Assembly (NCBI GenBank): GCA_021018815.1
Contig: JAITYX010000078.1
Location: forward strand, 2,418,001 to 2,482,000
Length of the DNA: 64,000 nucleotides
Source: Talinum fruticosum
Taxonomy: Eukaryota > Streptophyta > Magnoliopsida > Caryophyllales > Talinaceae
Reading direction: 5' to 3'
The translations under genes and the position numbers were made by a program. Below the pieces are notes generated by a model that had not been told where the DNA came from, did no database searches, and saw nothing but the letters and a program-made list of their open reading frames with translations. The first letter of the stretch is position 1; every line of letters starts with the position of its first letter. Below, in pieces: positions 1 through 11,447 of this stretch.

Positions 1-959
1 TCTTTCATTTGAAAAACAGACCAAAAATTTTCCATCTTATTCAAGCATGTACATACCGATCAAGAGGTCTAAAAAGTTTTAGGATGGGAAAAATTAAGGT
101 GCAATATGGTTATAGAGAAGGTGAATCAGCAAATAACTCACTAAAAGCTGATAATAAACTTGTCTTGCAAAGTGTTTTTTCCAACTTATTTTTTTCTTTT
201 TTTTTCATTCATTTTTTCTAACTCTATCCAAGCACATATTCGAGTCCCATATAGGGTATTAAAAATATAACACTCCCTATCTCCCACTCACCCAAATAGA
301 GGTGCTGGAGTTAATACTCTATTTTTTCTTTTTCTTTTTCCTTAGTATGGTTCAAGCCATTGATTGGCCCAAAAGGGCACGACTCTCCTAGCATGGGTTA
401 CTCCATTCATAAAGGCTTAACTTGAGACCTAAACTTAAGGGGAAATGGTGTCGAGCCACCAACTCCGACCCATGTTGGTAGACTAACATTTTTTTCTCTT
501 TTTATTTATTTAATTTTTTATTTGTTGGCATGTTTCGAGTTATAGACTGACCCTTAACGGGGTTGAATCTTCCAACACGAAGTCTTTTCCATAGACAAGC
601 CATTTAAGAGGAACAAATGTCGTACCACTTGAACCAACCTGTGTTGGTAAACCAACATATTCTAAACTTTAACAGGCAAGACAAGAAAAATCAAATTTTT
701 AATGAGTTATTCTGCTAAGTTCGATAGTCTAGGTGAACGGTTTAAGTCAATTTATTACCTCTATCACGATCATATAACATGATCAAACTAATAGAAAAAT
801 TATGATTGTCACTAATTTAAGAAATATATGAGGATCAACTCAAACAACTCGAATGACAATTAACATGTTCAAATTTCTCACTTACAAAGAGAAAGAAAAG
901 TTATAAACAGAAAAATTTAAGCAAGTTAACCTAGCATATATTCAAGTTCATGCATTTCT
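1..959. other. Unassigned AT-rich sequence left of the copia element
   Basis: No gene is supported. At about 345-485 and 530-660 there are two loosely similar stretches, each ending in a phrase like 'tgttggtaga/aacc' after 'ccaactccgacc' or 'cttgaaccaacc'. This suggests an old repeat. The stretch probably belongs to the non-coding part of the gypsy element recognised just to the right. Short open frames here are AT-rich and have no recognisable motif. Confidence 0.4.
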
Positions 960-1570
960 TTACAAGAAAAACACTAAATTTTTTTGTTTTTTCAAAAAAA
1001 TAAGATAAAAATAAATGCATAAAATTAAAATGTAGGATGCACTCCCCACAGTTAATTCATGAATTGTCCCTAATGCATACAAAATAAAAATAAAAATAAA
1101 ATTAAAGTAAAAATTATAGAAACTTCCCTGAAAATGTTGGGTTGCCTCCCAACCAGCGCCTTTGTTTACCGTCTTTGGCTCGACACCTTTGTAGCTCAAG
1201 GATCATTTAATTGCATTTCCCACACTAAATTGATCCGGTCTCTTGCATACTTGTAATTAGCGGGAGATTTCTTTTGGAAAACAACGAGATGTATTCTCCC
1301 CACACTTATCTTTTTATTCCTTTTCAATTTTAATTTGTTCATGAATATATCTTTAAGGAACTTAGCATAACGAGGTTCCCGTTTCATGGTATCTAGAAGA
1401 GGAATGTTAGTTTATGTCTTCCTAGATATTTTTATGATATCTTCAATTGCCCCGTGTATCTTAGGAGTTGTGCTTATCAATCTACTAGGAAAAGATGGGA
1501 TAGACTTGTAAAGATCTTTCTTATTTTCACCTATTTCCTTAGCATTAGAGGCGTTATTTTTGTTTTGGTC
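960..1570 (-). pseudogene. Athila-like gypsy remnant (gag-protease linker and 3' untranslated part)
   Basis: Read on the minus strand, 1387-1300 encodes a segment with YAKFLKDIF followed by a lysine-rich stretch. It resembles the linker between gag and protease in Athila-lineage Ty3/gypsy elements. Further along, 1195-1135 contains the GGGAGGCAACCCAAC phrase typical of Athila non-coding DNA. Frames are broken. The Athila-like gag at 11.9-12.5 kb has the same strand and lies on the other side of the copia element. I infer that both are halves of one older element split by the copia insertion at 1571-1575. Family assignment is from memory of typical motifs and is moderately sure. Confidence 0.5.
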
Positions 1571-1575
1571 AGGTT

Positions 1576-3103
1576 TGAAGATTTGCTCTTGGAGAGACTA
1601 AGTCACCCTAGAGGCGGCGTGAATAGGGTGATGGAAGATTTTTCAGAAATTCAAACTCTTTTGAACAGAATAGAGACAGAAACATGATTCTCGAGTCTAG
1701 ATTGGGCTCGGAAAAGTGTTAACTCGAAAGTACGTGGAAACCCTCCTGGGCGAGAAAACCACGGTCGGTGCTAATCCAAGCACCAAGTCAAATCCACTAT
1801 TTTGAATCCACAAAATACAGTAGAAAGACTCAACCAGAATTGCTTCCTTAGATAATTCCTTACAAGATTTTCCTAGACTCGAAGTTTCCTTATCTAATCT
1901 AGTACTTCCTAACTAAGGTAACCTTTACGAGTTAGGGACAACCGAGCTGAGTTAACCTTTACAGCTCAGTCAAGGGACCTTACTCGGAAAGTAAGAATAA
2001 GTGTTTGTGACTGATTACAAGACCTTACAACTCATAAAGATGTTAAGTACAGAGTTGGAGTTATAAGTAGAAGATTGAATGAGAAATATATAAAGAGAAA
2101 TAATTTCAGTAATAGGTTCAACAATCTTCTTGTCTTGTGAAGTGACTTCTATTTATAGATGACCAGGCAGATTAGCCATTGTGTCTATCTTCCGATTAGT
2201 AGTCCTTTGTGACCGTTGCAATGGTTTTTTTGAGTGACTCGGAAAATATCTCGTTGAGATGTGATCTTGGGCAACGGCTCTTAACTCCTTTGGATGTCCC
2301 AATCCACTGGTAGTGTCTAAAAGGTAGGGTGGAAACCACCATTGAGTTTAGTGTTGAAGATTTCCGGTTTTGGAAACAGACAACCCTAACACGAGTGTCC
2401 GGGCCTTGGTCGAAGTAGGAAAAGCTTTGTCTGCTGGTGATTTGAGATCTTGAAGCCGGTTACTTTTGTATTTTAAAAGTAGGATAACCTCGTTTGAACA
2501 ACCTATAAAAGTAAATCAATTTGGTTCTCAAAGTACAAAATACTTTGGTCCAAGATTAGACACGAGATAATAATTTTAATTAAGATAATTAAGTGCATAA
2601 TTATCCGAGTCCTAAAAGAGTAGAATTTTCCGAGTTTAATATCCATTATACTCAAATTCCATCCGAGTCGGTGTTGAAGAAAAACAATCGGTCAAGCAAT
2701 ATTAAAGTAAAGAGACTTGATCTAGACAAGCACAGTTCAAACGAAACATGCCGACTTAGAAGGTTGAATTAACACTCGTAATTCAATCAAACTTAGAATA
2801 CAAAGTCGGACCAAAGTTTATGCACATCAGGGCAAACATTTGAACATGCGATAAGTTCGAGTGTTGTCCGAGTGACTCGGAACTACGTGTGAAAAGATAA
2901 GCAAGAGTATGCTTTCTAAGTCGATCGGAATCAAGTGAAAACATATGCGGTAGTTTCTATGACACTCGAAAAGATTTTAGATCACTCAAAAAAGTTTCTA
3001 AAATACTCGGAATGACTTGTAATCAAAACTTACAAGAGATGAAGTCTCGTACTGATTTCTTGATGGTACATAGAGTGATATACCCGCAAAGTCCGAGTCT
3101 TCA
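1576..3103 (-). repeat. 3' LTR of the copia element
   Basis: Aligns along its whole length with 9920-11442. Shared landmarks are 'gactaagtcaccctaga' near one end and 'gatggtacatagagtgata' near the other. It lies next to the polypurine tract, so it is the 3' LTR in element orientation. By eye the first 300 bases differ from the other LTR at roughly 20 positions, many at CG-containing words (cgg/cag, cga/ca) and small indels. Confidence 0.93.
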
Positions 3104-3116
3104 ATATCCCCTTTTT
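3104..3116 (-). other. Polypurine tract of the copia element
   Basis: On the minus strand the sequence AAAAAGGGGATAT directly precedes the TG of the 3' LTR. This is the expected primer for plus-strand DNA synthesis in an LTR retrotransposon. Confidence 0.8.
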
Positions 3117-3576
3117 GATGAAAGGCATTCCATACATAGATAGAAACTTTGTTAGTGATATAGATTTGATTTTTCATTCCTTTTCAAGACATAGGTCGAG
3201 AAACGAGTACAAATAAGTTCGATGATGTACGTGATTGAAACTTAGATTCTATCGGAGCAAGTAAGCTTAGATTGCATTAGTGCTAAAAACTAAAGAAACA
3301 GAGCAATGATAGATCGAGTTGTTGAATCGGAGCAAAGAAAATTTCAAAGAAAATTACTAAGCAAGAAATTGAAACTCGAAATAATTGCAACTCGTGAAGG
3401 TAATAAACATGAAACCGAACCTTCATTAAAATTTAAACTAAACATATACACAAAAGAGGCCGAGAGAAACTCCCCTAAACAAGACAACAAATTTCTAAAT
3501 ATTCTCCCTCTTGCCTTTCAGCAAAAACAAAAAAAAAAAAACAAAAGGAGGAAGAATGTATCAAGAGGATACAAAT

Positions 3577-5420
3577 TTATATGTCCGGACAAACAAAAAA
3601 AAATGAAAATAGAAGAAGAAAATTTCTAAGATGGAGGTGAGGGAGCAGACTCGAGTCGAGGATGGTGGACGTGCAAGTACGCCTTCGCCGATAAGATCTT
3701 GAAGATGTAGACGAACGAGGCGGGGGCAGCATTGGTATCTCCGGAATGGGCTCGACTCTAAGTGGTCGACCTAGAACTAAGTCGTCCGGAGGCTTATCCT
3801 CCCGGAACTCGACCGAGGGAGGTGCTCGGCTCTCATCGCCGACCGACCATGGTCGGCAAGGTCTTCTTACCCACTCGGATTGCTGTCCGAGCCGATCACT
3901 TCTAGTTGGGGTTCGGAGCACCTTGGCCCTCGGCCGCTTCGGCTCCCGTTTCGCTTCCTTCTCCCCTTCTTCTTGCTCCTCGGACGGAGCTGCCTCAGCC
4001 ACGAGCTCCGCTTCTTCATCTTCTTCTTCTTATTCATCATCTTCTTCTTCTTCTTCTTCTTCTTCTTCTTCTTCTTCTTCTTCTTCTTCTTCTTCTTCTT
4101 CTTCTTCTTCTTCTTCTTCATCTTCCCCGCAAAGGGGATTTGGCCGGACTCGAGGATTCTTCCGAAGTATCCGAGTCGACCGGATCCTAAGCCGCCTTGG
4201 AGCACCTTTCTCGAAGGAGCTCAAGCATCTCCTTCTGCTCCTTGACCAGTGCTTTCATCTCGAGAAGCACATCTTGCTGCTCTCGGATTTGGGATTAAGC
4301 GGTTTTCGATTGATGGTCATAGATCGAAGCATAGTCTTAAATGACCGGAGGATGTCCTTGAGTTCGGTGGAGACCGAGGAAAGCCTCGTCCATTATGGCG
4401 AGTGGACAAAGCGTAAGAAAGAATCGAGAAACACCCGAGGTGGAGGCACCACCAGGTGGAGGAGGTAGAGAGAGAGGGATTGAGTCCGAGTCCGAGGCAG
4501 AGAAGGAGGCCTCGGTTCGAGCTATGGACCGCAGACACTCGGTTGGGTCTCTTGGTATCCATACCCAAGAAGTTCTTTCTTGCCAACGACAATGGTTGCC
4601 TCGAAACTGCGTTAGAATCCGAGGGAAGAGGAACTTTGAATTGTTTGAAGATTACGGTAAGAAGGGCCCGGAAAGGAAGTGGGGTGGATTTCTTTATTTG
4701 AATCCGAGCGAGCACAACCGCCATTTGCTCGATCTGCAGTAGGAAAGAGGTCTACTTCGTAGCCCTTAAGAATGTCGTAAAGAGCTTTAAGGTGCTTGGA
4801 GTTAGGGTTCTCCTTGCTTGAATGCTATGAGAAGACGGTCCTCATCAGTAGAAAGCACGTAAGACGAGCTTCGACTTGAGTTGAGTCACGGAGAAGTTTT
4901 TACGTGACCCAGGGAATTCTTTGGCATATTTTTCGAAGAATTCATCAGCAACCTCGTTGAAAGGTATGGGGTTGCTATTGAGGAAAAGAGAAGAGACTTT
5001 GAAGAGTCGGTGGAGAAGAGAGGTGTTGATGCGAACCGTAACATTTTGAACTCTGGAGTTAAGGATACCCTCGAGTTAGAGAGGTTAGAGCGGAACTCAA
5101 AAACGAGTTCGGGTAAATGAAATCACCGAAACAGAGGAAATTGTAGACCCTGTTGATTTGATGTGAGCAAACCACGAAAACTTTGTGGTTGGGAAGAATT
5201 TGTCATCCAATGTTAGATGTTGGGTGACAATGATTTTTGAAGGATTGGAGGGGCCTTCCTGGCTTTTGGTCCGAGGTTTCTTGGTGGCGGAACAAAGAAA
5301 ATCCGAGTGGAAACCTCTTTTCGGCATGTTTGATGAAGAAAAGAGAAGAAAGATGAACTTTTGAGAAGGAGTAGAGAAAGAGATAAATAGCTCAACGAAA
5401 GTGAGCGAGTAAAAGAAAAT
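3577..5420 (-). pseudogene. Extra (env-like position) reading frame of the SIRE-type copia element, broken
   Basis: Minus-strand frames between RNase H and the 3' LTR, read from about 5400 down to 3577. An N-terminal part at 5327-5097 includes KKPRTKSQEG and a stretch ending near FAHIKSTG. A glutamate run follows, encoded by the GAA/TTC microsatellite at about 4040-4120. A charged, proline- and arginine-rich part with EEQEEGEKEAKREPKRP lies near 4002-3900. Frame changes occur along the way. SIRE/Maximus elements carry an additional ORF here, sometimes called env-like. I see no convincing membrane segment or coat-protein motif, so the role is unknown. It could also be a captured host fragment. 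Confidence 0.55.
4034..4120 (+). repeat. (TTC)n microsatellite
   Basis: About 29 uninterrupted TTC/CTT units. On the minus strand they encode a poly-glutamate (or, in other frames, poly-lysine) run inside the extra ORF of the copia element. The long serine, leucine and phenylalanine tracts on the plus strand are shadows of this repeat. Confidence 0.95.
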
Positions 5421-5433
5421 GAAAGAGTAGAAT

Positions 5434-5450
5434 GAGAGAGAGAGAGAGAG
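5434..5450 (+). repeat. Short (GA)n tract
   Basis: About eight GA units inside the copia element, in the region before the extra ORF on the minus strand. Confidence 0.8.
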
Positions 5451-5989
5451 CTGAGAGTGACGAGTGCTTACTTGAGAATACTTCCACTTAGCTTGTGAAC
5501 GACAAAAACTTTCTTTGATCGTAGAAGGAGTTTGCGCGAGTTAAAGTAATTGAGAGAGTGAGAGTAAGTAGAGAGTAAAGTAGCGAAATGAAGGACAAAG
5601 GATGCTATTTATAGAGAAAGAATCGTCCTTCGGTGTTCGTTCGACCTAGCTCTTCAACGGTCGCCGTAGACCGATGTGACTGTTCCGCTCTCCAACGGTT
5701 AGAATTCTAGCGTTTGTCTCCCAACGGCTAGTTGTCTCCACCGATCTAGAGATGATTTCGAAGTTTGATGTCCATTTTTCTCAAAGTTTGAGTCCGACTC
5801 GGTGAAGTTTCGATCGACTCGAAACTGCAGACAAACAATAACTCATAGCTCAGTATCACTGGTTCAACTAAACTAATGGTCATTAGAGAGAAAGTATATA
5901 ACATACATGTAATGCAATCACACTCGAAAAGCACATACTTATACATTGATCATGCCAAGCTCATTCCTAATAAAGCAAAACCGATCCTC

Positions 5990-6420
5990 ACTAAGTGGCT
6001 TAGTAAAGATATCAGCTAATTGAAGTTGGTACGAATGAATTCAAGTTCAATATCACTTCTCTTAGAATGGTCTCTTAGAAAATGATACCTGACCTCAATA
6101 TGTTTTGTCTTTGAGTGTTGAACTGGGTTCTTGGTGATGTTGATTGCACTTTGATTGTCACACTTGATTGGAATTGATTTGAATGTAAGTCTAAGATCTC
6201 TCAAGTGTTCCTTGATCCATAAAATCTGAGCACAACATGCTCCAATTGTAATATACTCAGCTTCAGCGAGTTGATAGAGCTACTGAGTTTTGCTTCTTTG
6301 AGTACCAAGATATCGAGGATTAACCCGAAACTGGAAGGCTCCTGAGGTGCTCTTTCTATCAACTTTGTATCCAACATAGTCAGCATATGAGTATCCAGTG
6401 AGAGTCGGTTCCGAGTCTCT
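5990..6420 (-). pseudogene. Copia RNase H domain remnant
   Basis: Minus-strand frame 6204-6016 contains IKCDNQSAINITKNP and then HSKTKHIEVRYHFLRD. These are hallmark sequences of the C-terminal part of Ty1/copia RNase H: the catalytic aspartate in CDN, and the KHI..R..F segment. The preceding RNase H part (6386-6205) is in another frame, so at least one frameshift is present. It follows the RT domain directly, as expected. Confidence 0.88.
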
Positions 6421-6559
6421 AGAGTACCATAGACCTAGATTCTAAGTTCCTGCAAGATATCTCGAATATTCTCTTCACCGCAGTGAGATATGATTCTTTT
6501 GGATTAGCTTGAAATCTTGCACACGAAATACACTAAACATTATGTCTAGCCTACTGGAA

Positions 6560-7400
6560 GTAAGATATAGCAGAGATCCAATCATACCTCGATAAAGTTT
6601 CGATTTACTGCTTTACCTTTCTCGTCCGAGTCCAGCTTTATGCTGCTACTCATTGGTGTTGCTGCATGTTTCACATCTTGAAGCTTGTACTTCTTCAGTA
6701 GCTCCTTGGTATACTTTGATTGATGGACATAGATGCCATCATTGTCTTGCTTAATTTGTAGACCAAGGAAGAAATTGAATTCTCCCATCATACTCATTTG
6801 AAATTCCTATCTCATTAACTCGGAAAAATCTCGACAAAGAATTTCATTAGTAGCTCCAAAGATTATGTCATCAACATAGATATGAGCAATAAGAAAGTCT
6901 TTCCCCTTGGTTTTTATAAAAAGAGTCTTGTCAATCTGGCCTCTTATAAAATCATTTTCAACCAATAAATTGCTCAGTCTTTCATACCAGGCTCCGGGAG
7001 CTTGTTTAAGAACATAGAGAGCTTTTGCAATTTGAAAACATGATTTGGAAATTATGAGTTTTCAAATCCAGGGGTTGCTCAACATAGACTTCATCTTCAA
7101 TGAAACCATTGAGAAAAGCACATTTAACATCTATTTGATACAATTTGATATTCATGCTAGATGCAAATGCCAATAAGATTCTAATAGCTTCAATTCACGC
7201 AACAGTACAAAGGTTTCCCCACAATCAATTCCTTCCTCTTGATTGTAACCTTGAGCCACAAGTCTAGCCTTATTTTTGACTACCAACCCACCTTCATCCA
7301 GTTTGTTCTTGAAAACCCATTTGGTACCTATGACTGGGTGGTCAAAAGGTCGTTTGGTCGAGTCCAAACTTGGTTTCTTTCGAATTGATTGAGTTCCTCT
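6560..7400 (-). pseudogene. Copia reverse transcriptase remnant
   Basis: Minus-strand segments in order: [14 protein letters not shown] and [16 protein letters not shown] (7340-7230), the N-terminal RT signature of copia. The catalytic box YVDDIIFG follows near 6870-6850. Then FFLGLQIKQ and a segment beginning YTKELLKKY (6780-6670), the thumb-side signature. Several stops and frame changes separate these blocks, so no full RT can be made. In life this domain copies the element RNA into DNA within the virus-like particle. Confidence 0.9.
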
Positions 7401-7769
7401 TGTATGGCCTCTACCCCTTCAGGTTCATTTAGAGCCTCTAGTGCATTTTTAGGTTCAGTTAATAAAATGAATGCAGTGAATGCACATAGATTTGTAGAGA
7501 GGAATGAGTTCTTATCCCACTGTTTATGTTAGACAAGATGTTTTCTAGTGAGTGGCTCGAAGCATACTTGAATGCTCTACCTGTTCTCTGTTTCACCAGA
7601 TCCGTAGGTTGAATTGGTTGATCTTCGAAGTCCGTTCCGAGTGAGCTTGTTCATCTGATTGACCTTCAACAGATCTGAGTTGGCTCTTGATTTGTCTAAT
7701 TCTGAGTCAAGTTATTCTGAGTCATTTCGTTCTAAGTGACTTTGATTTGATTCTTGATGAGGTCATTTT

Positions 7770-8590
7770 CATCAAGATCATCATCTATCGCTGAGCTTCA
7801 AGTCCGAGAATATTGACTCACTTGGTTTTTCCTGCTCAATCTCATTAAACACAACATGGATGCTTTCTTCTACTTTGTTAGTTCTTTTATTGAAAATGCG
7901 ATATGCTTTGCTATGAGATAAATAACCAAGAAAAATACCTTCATCCGACCGAGCATCAAACTTGGTCAGGTGATCCTTACCATTGTTGTGAACGAAGCAC
8001 TTACATCCAAAGGGTTTGAAGTATGAGATGTTGGGTTTCTTCCCTTTGTAGAGCTCGTATGGAGTTTTCTTTAGGACCGGTCCGATGAGGCATCTGTCTA
8101 ATGTGTAGTTTCGTTGTGTTGATCGCCTCGATCCGGAAATAGTAGGGTAGATTATGTTCAATCATCATCGTCCTTGTAATTTCTTCAAGAGTTCGGTTCT
8201 TCCTCTCCACTACTCCATTTTGTTGAGGAGTTCTTGGCGCTGAGAAGTTGTGGGAGATGCCATTCTTGTCACGGAACTCTGCAAATTCCGAGTAGTCAAA
8301 CTCCCTTCCATAGTCGGTTCGAATTCTCGTATCCGAGTCTAAGACTCAACTTGGATTTTCTCGCAGAGCTTGCTGAACTCTTTGAAGGCTTCATTTTTGT
8401 GTCGATCTCTTACCCGAGAGCTTGGTCTCCTTGGTTGTATCATCGGAAATATAACAGTTGGTCCGAGCGAATATTACCTCTTGACCTTTGTCACACAGTT
8501 GAGAGATGCTAAGTAGATTGTACTTTAATCCCTTGACAAGATATACTTGGGCTGATCGGATCGTTTCCTTTTCCAATCTTACCTATCCCA
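7770..8590 (-). pseudogene. Copia GAG-pre-integrase and integrase remnant
   Basis: Read on the minus strand, 8576-8490 carries the pre-integrase segment LKYNLLSISQLCDKG. At 8210-8150 is the integrase core end, MERKNRTLEEITRTM (normally VERKNR.L.E.AR.M). At 8045-7800 comes the C-terminal segment with FGCKCFVHN, KFDARSDEGIFLGY and an ending of VHVVFNE type. The catalytic core between 8490 and 8210 is badly frame-shifted. It is followed by RT, which is the defining copia gene order. Confidence 0.88.
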
Positions 8591-8735
8591 ATTATCTTGC
8601 CCTTGCCGTCATCTCCAAATGTGACTTTGCCTCTCTTCTACTCTTCTAACTCGGAAAAGAGTCTTGGATTTCCTGACATGTGATGTGAGTATCCACTTGT
8701 CCAGTACCAATGCCCTTTTGTTCTTTTCGAGCCAC
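8590..8735 (-). pseudogene. Copia aspartic protease remnant
   Basis: The minus strand between the gag zinc knuckle and the pre-integrase segment has a weak match to the copia protease region (W..DSG..H followed by a GD.GKG segment). The catalytic D-S/T-G triad is not intact in a single frame and at least one frameshift lies inside. Assigned from position and partial motif only. Confidence 0.5.
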
Positions 8736-8754
8736 CTCCCGAGGATTTGTTTCC

Positions 8755-9850
8755 TCACTGCATCGAGTGATCCGAGTCCGACTCGATTCGGCTTCGAGTC
8801 CGAGAGTGCCATCGGATACTTTGAATCATCCGAGTCCTCATCATCTTCGATGAGTCTTCATCACTCCAAGTGGCCATCATAGCCTTTTTCTTCTTTCTGT
8901 CCCTCTTTCTCCTGGGACAGTCTTTGAATATGTGTTCCTTGCTGCCACATTCAAAACAGTAGGAGTTCTTAGTTAAAGATAAGTTTGAAGGGGAAGAATG
9001 TTTACCTTTTCTATCCTTCTTGTCTTTTTTATAGAACTCTTCTCTTAGCTTCTTATGCCATCTCTTGTGCTTCATCATTCTTTTGAAGCCTCCGGCGATA
9101 AGTGCCATGGGATCCTCTTCGAGTCGGAGGAACTCAGATTTGCTTCTCTGTTTTCTAAGGCCTTTAGTGCGATGTTCTTTTTAGTACTCGACCTCTGCAT
9201 CCTCCTCTTCCAGGTGGATCTCATGGGTGAGTAGCTTCCTAATGAGTTCGTCGGCTTCGGTAAGGACGAGTTCGAGCCTCTTTGATAGTTGTAACCTTGG
9301 GACCCCATCTTCTCTTGGGTAGACTTCGAATATCTTTATGCACATTTCCTCGTGGGAAATCTTTCTACCCAGAGATTTGAGATTGTTAGTAATCTCAATG
9401 AAGTGGATGAACATCCGAGTGATGTTCTCTTCCGGCTCCATCTTGAACAGCTCGTACTTATGAAGATATTGGCTTATCTTTGCTTGTCCGACTTGGCTTG
9501 TGCCTTCATAAGTGTTGACAAGCGTATCCCACACATCTTTGGTCGTGTCACATGCTAACACTTGGTTGTATTCTTCTCAGCTGATGGCGCACATTAAGAT
9601 GTTCATCGCCTTGAAGTTCTTTCCGAACTTTTACGCTTCTTCGATGGTGTACTCAACCTTTGCTTTGGGTACAAGTCTTGTTTCTTCCATCTTCATTGGA
9701 ATGTAGTTCCCTACTTGTATGATGTTCCGGACATCTTCATCGTGATCCAGCAAAAAACATTCCATGAGCTTCTTTCGAGTGCACAAAGTTAGAAACTTTG
9801 AACTTTGGTGGTCTGTTGGAAGATCTTCCTTCATCGAACTCTCCATTGTT
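8755..9850 (-). pseudogene. Copia gag (nucleocapsid) remnant with CCHC zinc knuckle
   Basis: Three minus-strand frames together cover gag. 9846-9631 is the N-terminal part, broken. 9561-9181 has VWDTLVNTYEGTSQV, YELFKMEPEENI and a helix rich in leucine and glutamate, matching the UBN2-type gag domain of copia elements. 9108-8755 has the zinc knuckle CFECGSKEHIFKDC (CX2CX4HX4C intact) followed by basic KRDRKKKK. Gag would form the particle and bind element RNA. The open frame around the knuckle survives but is separated from the rest by frameshifts. Confidence 0.9.
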
Positions 9851-9905
9851 ACGAGCCATTTGATCTTTAGACCTTTAGATGGTTAGATCCTTTACTGAAA
9901 GGCTA

Positions 9906-9917
9906 GGCTCGATACCA
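9906..9917 (-). other. Primer-binding site of the copia element (initiator Met tRNA type)
   Basis: Two bases inside the 5' LTR, the minus strand reads TGGTATCGAGCC. It is close to the usual plant copia primer-binding site TGGTATCAGAGC, which is complementary to initiator methionine tRNA. Confidence 0.8.
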
Positions 9918-9919
9918 AT

Positions 9920-11442
9920 TGAAGGTTTGCTCTTGAAGTGACTAAGTCACCCTAGAGGGGTGAATAGGGTGATGAAAGATTTTTCGGAAAATCAAACTCT
10001 TTTGAACGGAATAGAGACAGAAACAGATTCCGAGTCTAGATTGGGCTCGGAAAAGTGTTAACTCGGAAAGTACATGGAAACCCTCCTGGGGTAGAAAACC
10101 ACGATCGGTGCTAATCCAAGCACCAAGTCAAATCCACTATTTTAAATCCACAAAATACGAGTAGAAAGACTCAACCGAATTGCTCCCTTAGACAATTCCT
10201 TACAAGATTTTCCTAAACTCATAAGTTTCCTTATCTAATCTAGTACTTCCTAACTAAGATAACCTTTACAGTTAGGGACAACTGAGCTGAGTTAACATTT
10301 ACAGCTCAGTCAATGGACCTTACTCGAAAGTAAGAATAAATGTTTGTGACTGATTACAAGACCTTACAACTCGGAAAGATGTTAAGTTCGAGTTGGAGTT
10401 GTAAGTAGAAGATTGAATGAGAATTATACGGAGATAAATAATTTCAGCAATACGTTCAAGCAATCTTCTTGTCTTGTGAAGTGGCTTCTATTTGTAGATG
10501 ACCAGGCAGATTAGCCGTTGTGTTTATCTTCGATTAGTAGTCCTTTGTGACCATTGCAATGGTTTTTTCGAGTGACTCGGAAAATATCCGTTGAGATGTG
10601 ATCGTTGGGCAACAACTCTTGACTCCTTTGGATGTCCCAATCCACTGGTAGTGTCCGAAAGGTAGGGTGGAAACCACCATTGAGCTTAGCGTTAAAGATT
10701 TCCAGTTTAAGAAACAGACAACCCCGACACGATTGTTCGGGCCTTGGTCGAAGTAGAAAAAGCCTTGTCTACTGGTGATTTGACATCTTGAAGCCGATTA
10801 CTTTTGTATTTCAAAAGTAGGATAACCTCGTTTGAACAACCTACAAAAGTAAATCAATTTGGTTCTCAAAATATAAAATACTTTGGTCTAAGATTAGACA
10901 CAGAGAATAATTTTAATTAAGATAATTAAGTGCATAATTATCCGAGTCTTGAAAGAGTGGAATTTTCCGAGTCTAATATCCTTTATACTCAAATTCCATC
11001 CGAGTCGAGTCTAGAAGAAAAACAAGTCGGTCAAGTAATATCGGAGTAAAGAGACTTGATCTAGACAAGCACAGTTCAAACGAAACATGATGACTTAAAA
11101 GGTTGAATTAACACCGTAATTCAATCAAACTTAGAATACAAAGTCGGACCGGAGTTTATGCACAATAGGGCAAACATTTGAACATGCGATAAGTCTAAGT
11201 GTTGTTTGAGTGACTCGGAACTACGTGTGAAAAGATAAGCAAGAGTATGCTTTCCGAGTCGGTTAGAATCATGTGAAAACATATGCGGTATTTTCCGTAA
11301 CATTCGGAAAAGATTCTAGATCACTCACAAAAGTTTCTAAAACACTCGGAATGACTTGTAATCAAAACTTATAAGAGATGAAGTTTGTACCTGATTTCTT
11401 GATGGTACATAGAGTGATATACCTTCAAAGTCCGAGTCTTCA
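9920..11442 (-). repeat. 5' LTR of the copia element
   Basis: Partner of 1576-3103. It starts TG beside the primer-binding site (element orientation reversed) and ends CA directly before the right target duplication AGGTT at 11443-11447. Confidence 0.93.
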
Positions 11443-11447
11443 AGGTT

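Larger units (their letters stand above)
1576..11442 (-). mobile_element. Ty1/copia LTR retrotransposon, SIRE/Maximus-like, nested insertion
   Basis: A full-length element of about 9.87 kb on the minus strand. Terminal repeats of about 1.5 kb (1576-3103 and 9920-11442) start TG and end CA. The flanks are a perfect 5-bp target duplication, AGGTT at 1571-1575 and 11443-11447. A primer-binding site and a polypurine tract lie just inside the LTRs. Internal order on the minus strand is gag, protease, integrase, RT, RNase H, which is the copia order. About 2.9 kb between RNase H and the 3' LTR holds an extra reading frame, as in the SIRE/Maximus lineage. All domains carry frameshifts or stops and the LTRs differ visibly, so the copy is old and cannot act by itself. 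It split an Athila-like element. Confidence 0.93.

Noticed and set aside
3746..4468. A 240-codon plus-strand frame with a long serine run
   Set aside because: It is a shadow of the TTC microsatellite and lies antisense to the copia coding direction. Poly-Leu, poly-Phe, poly-Lys and poly-Glu versions exist in other frames.
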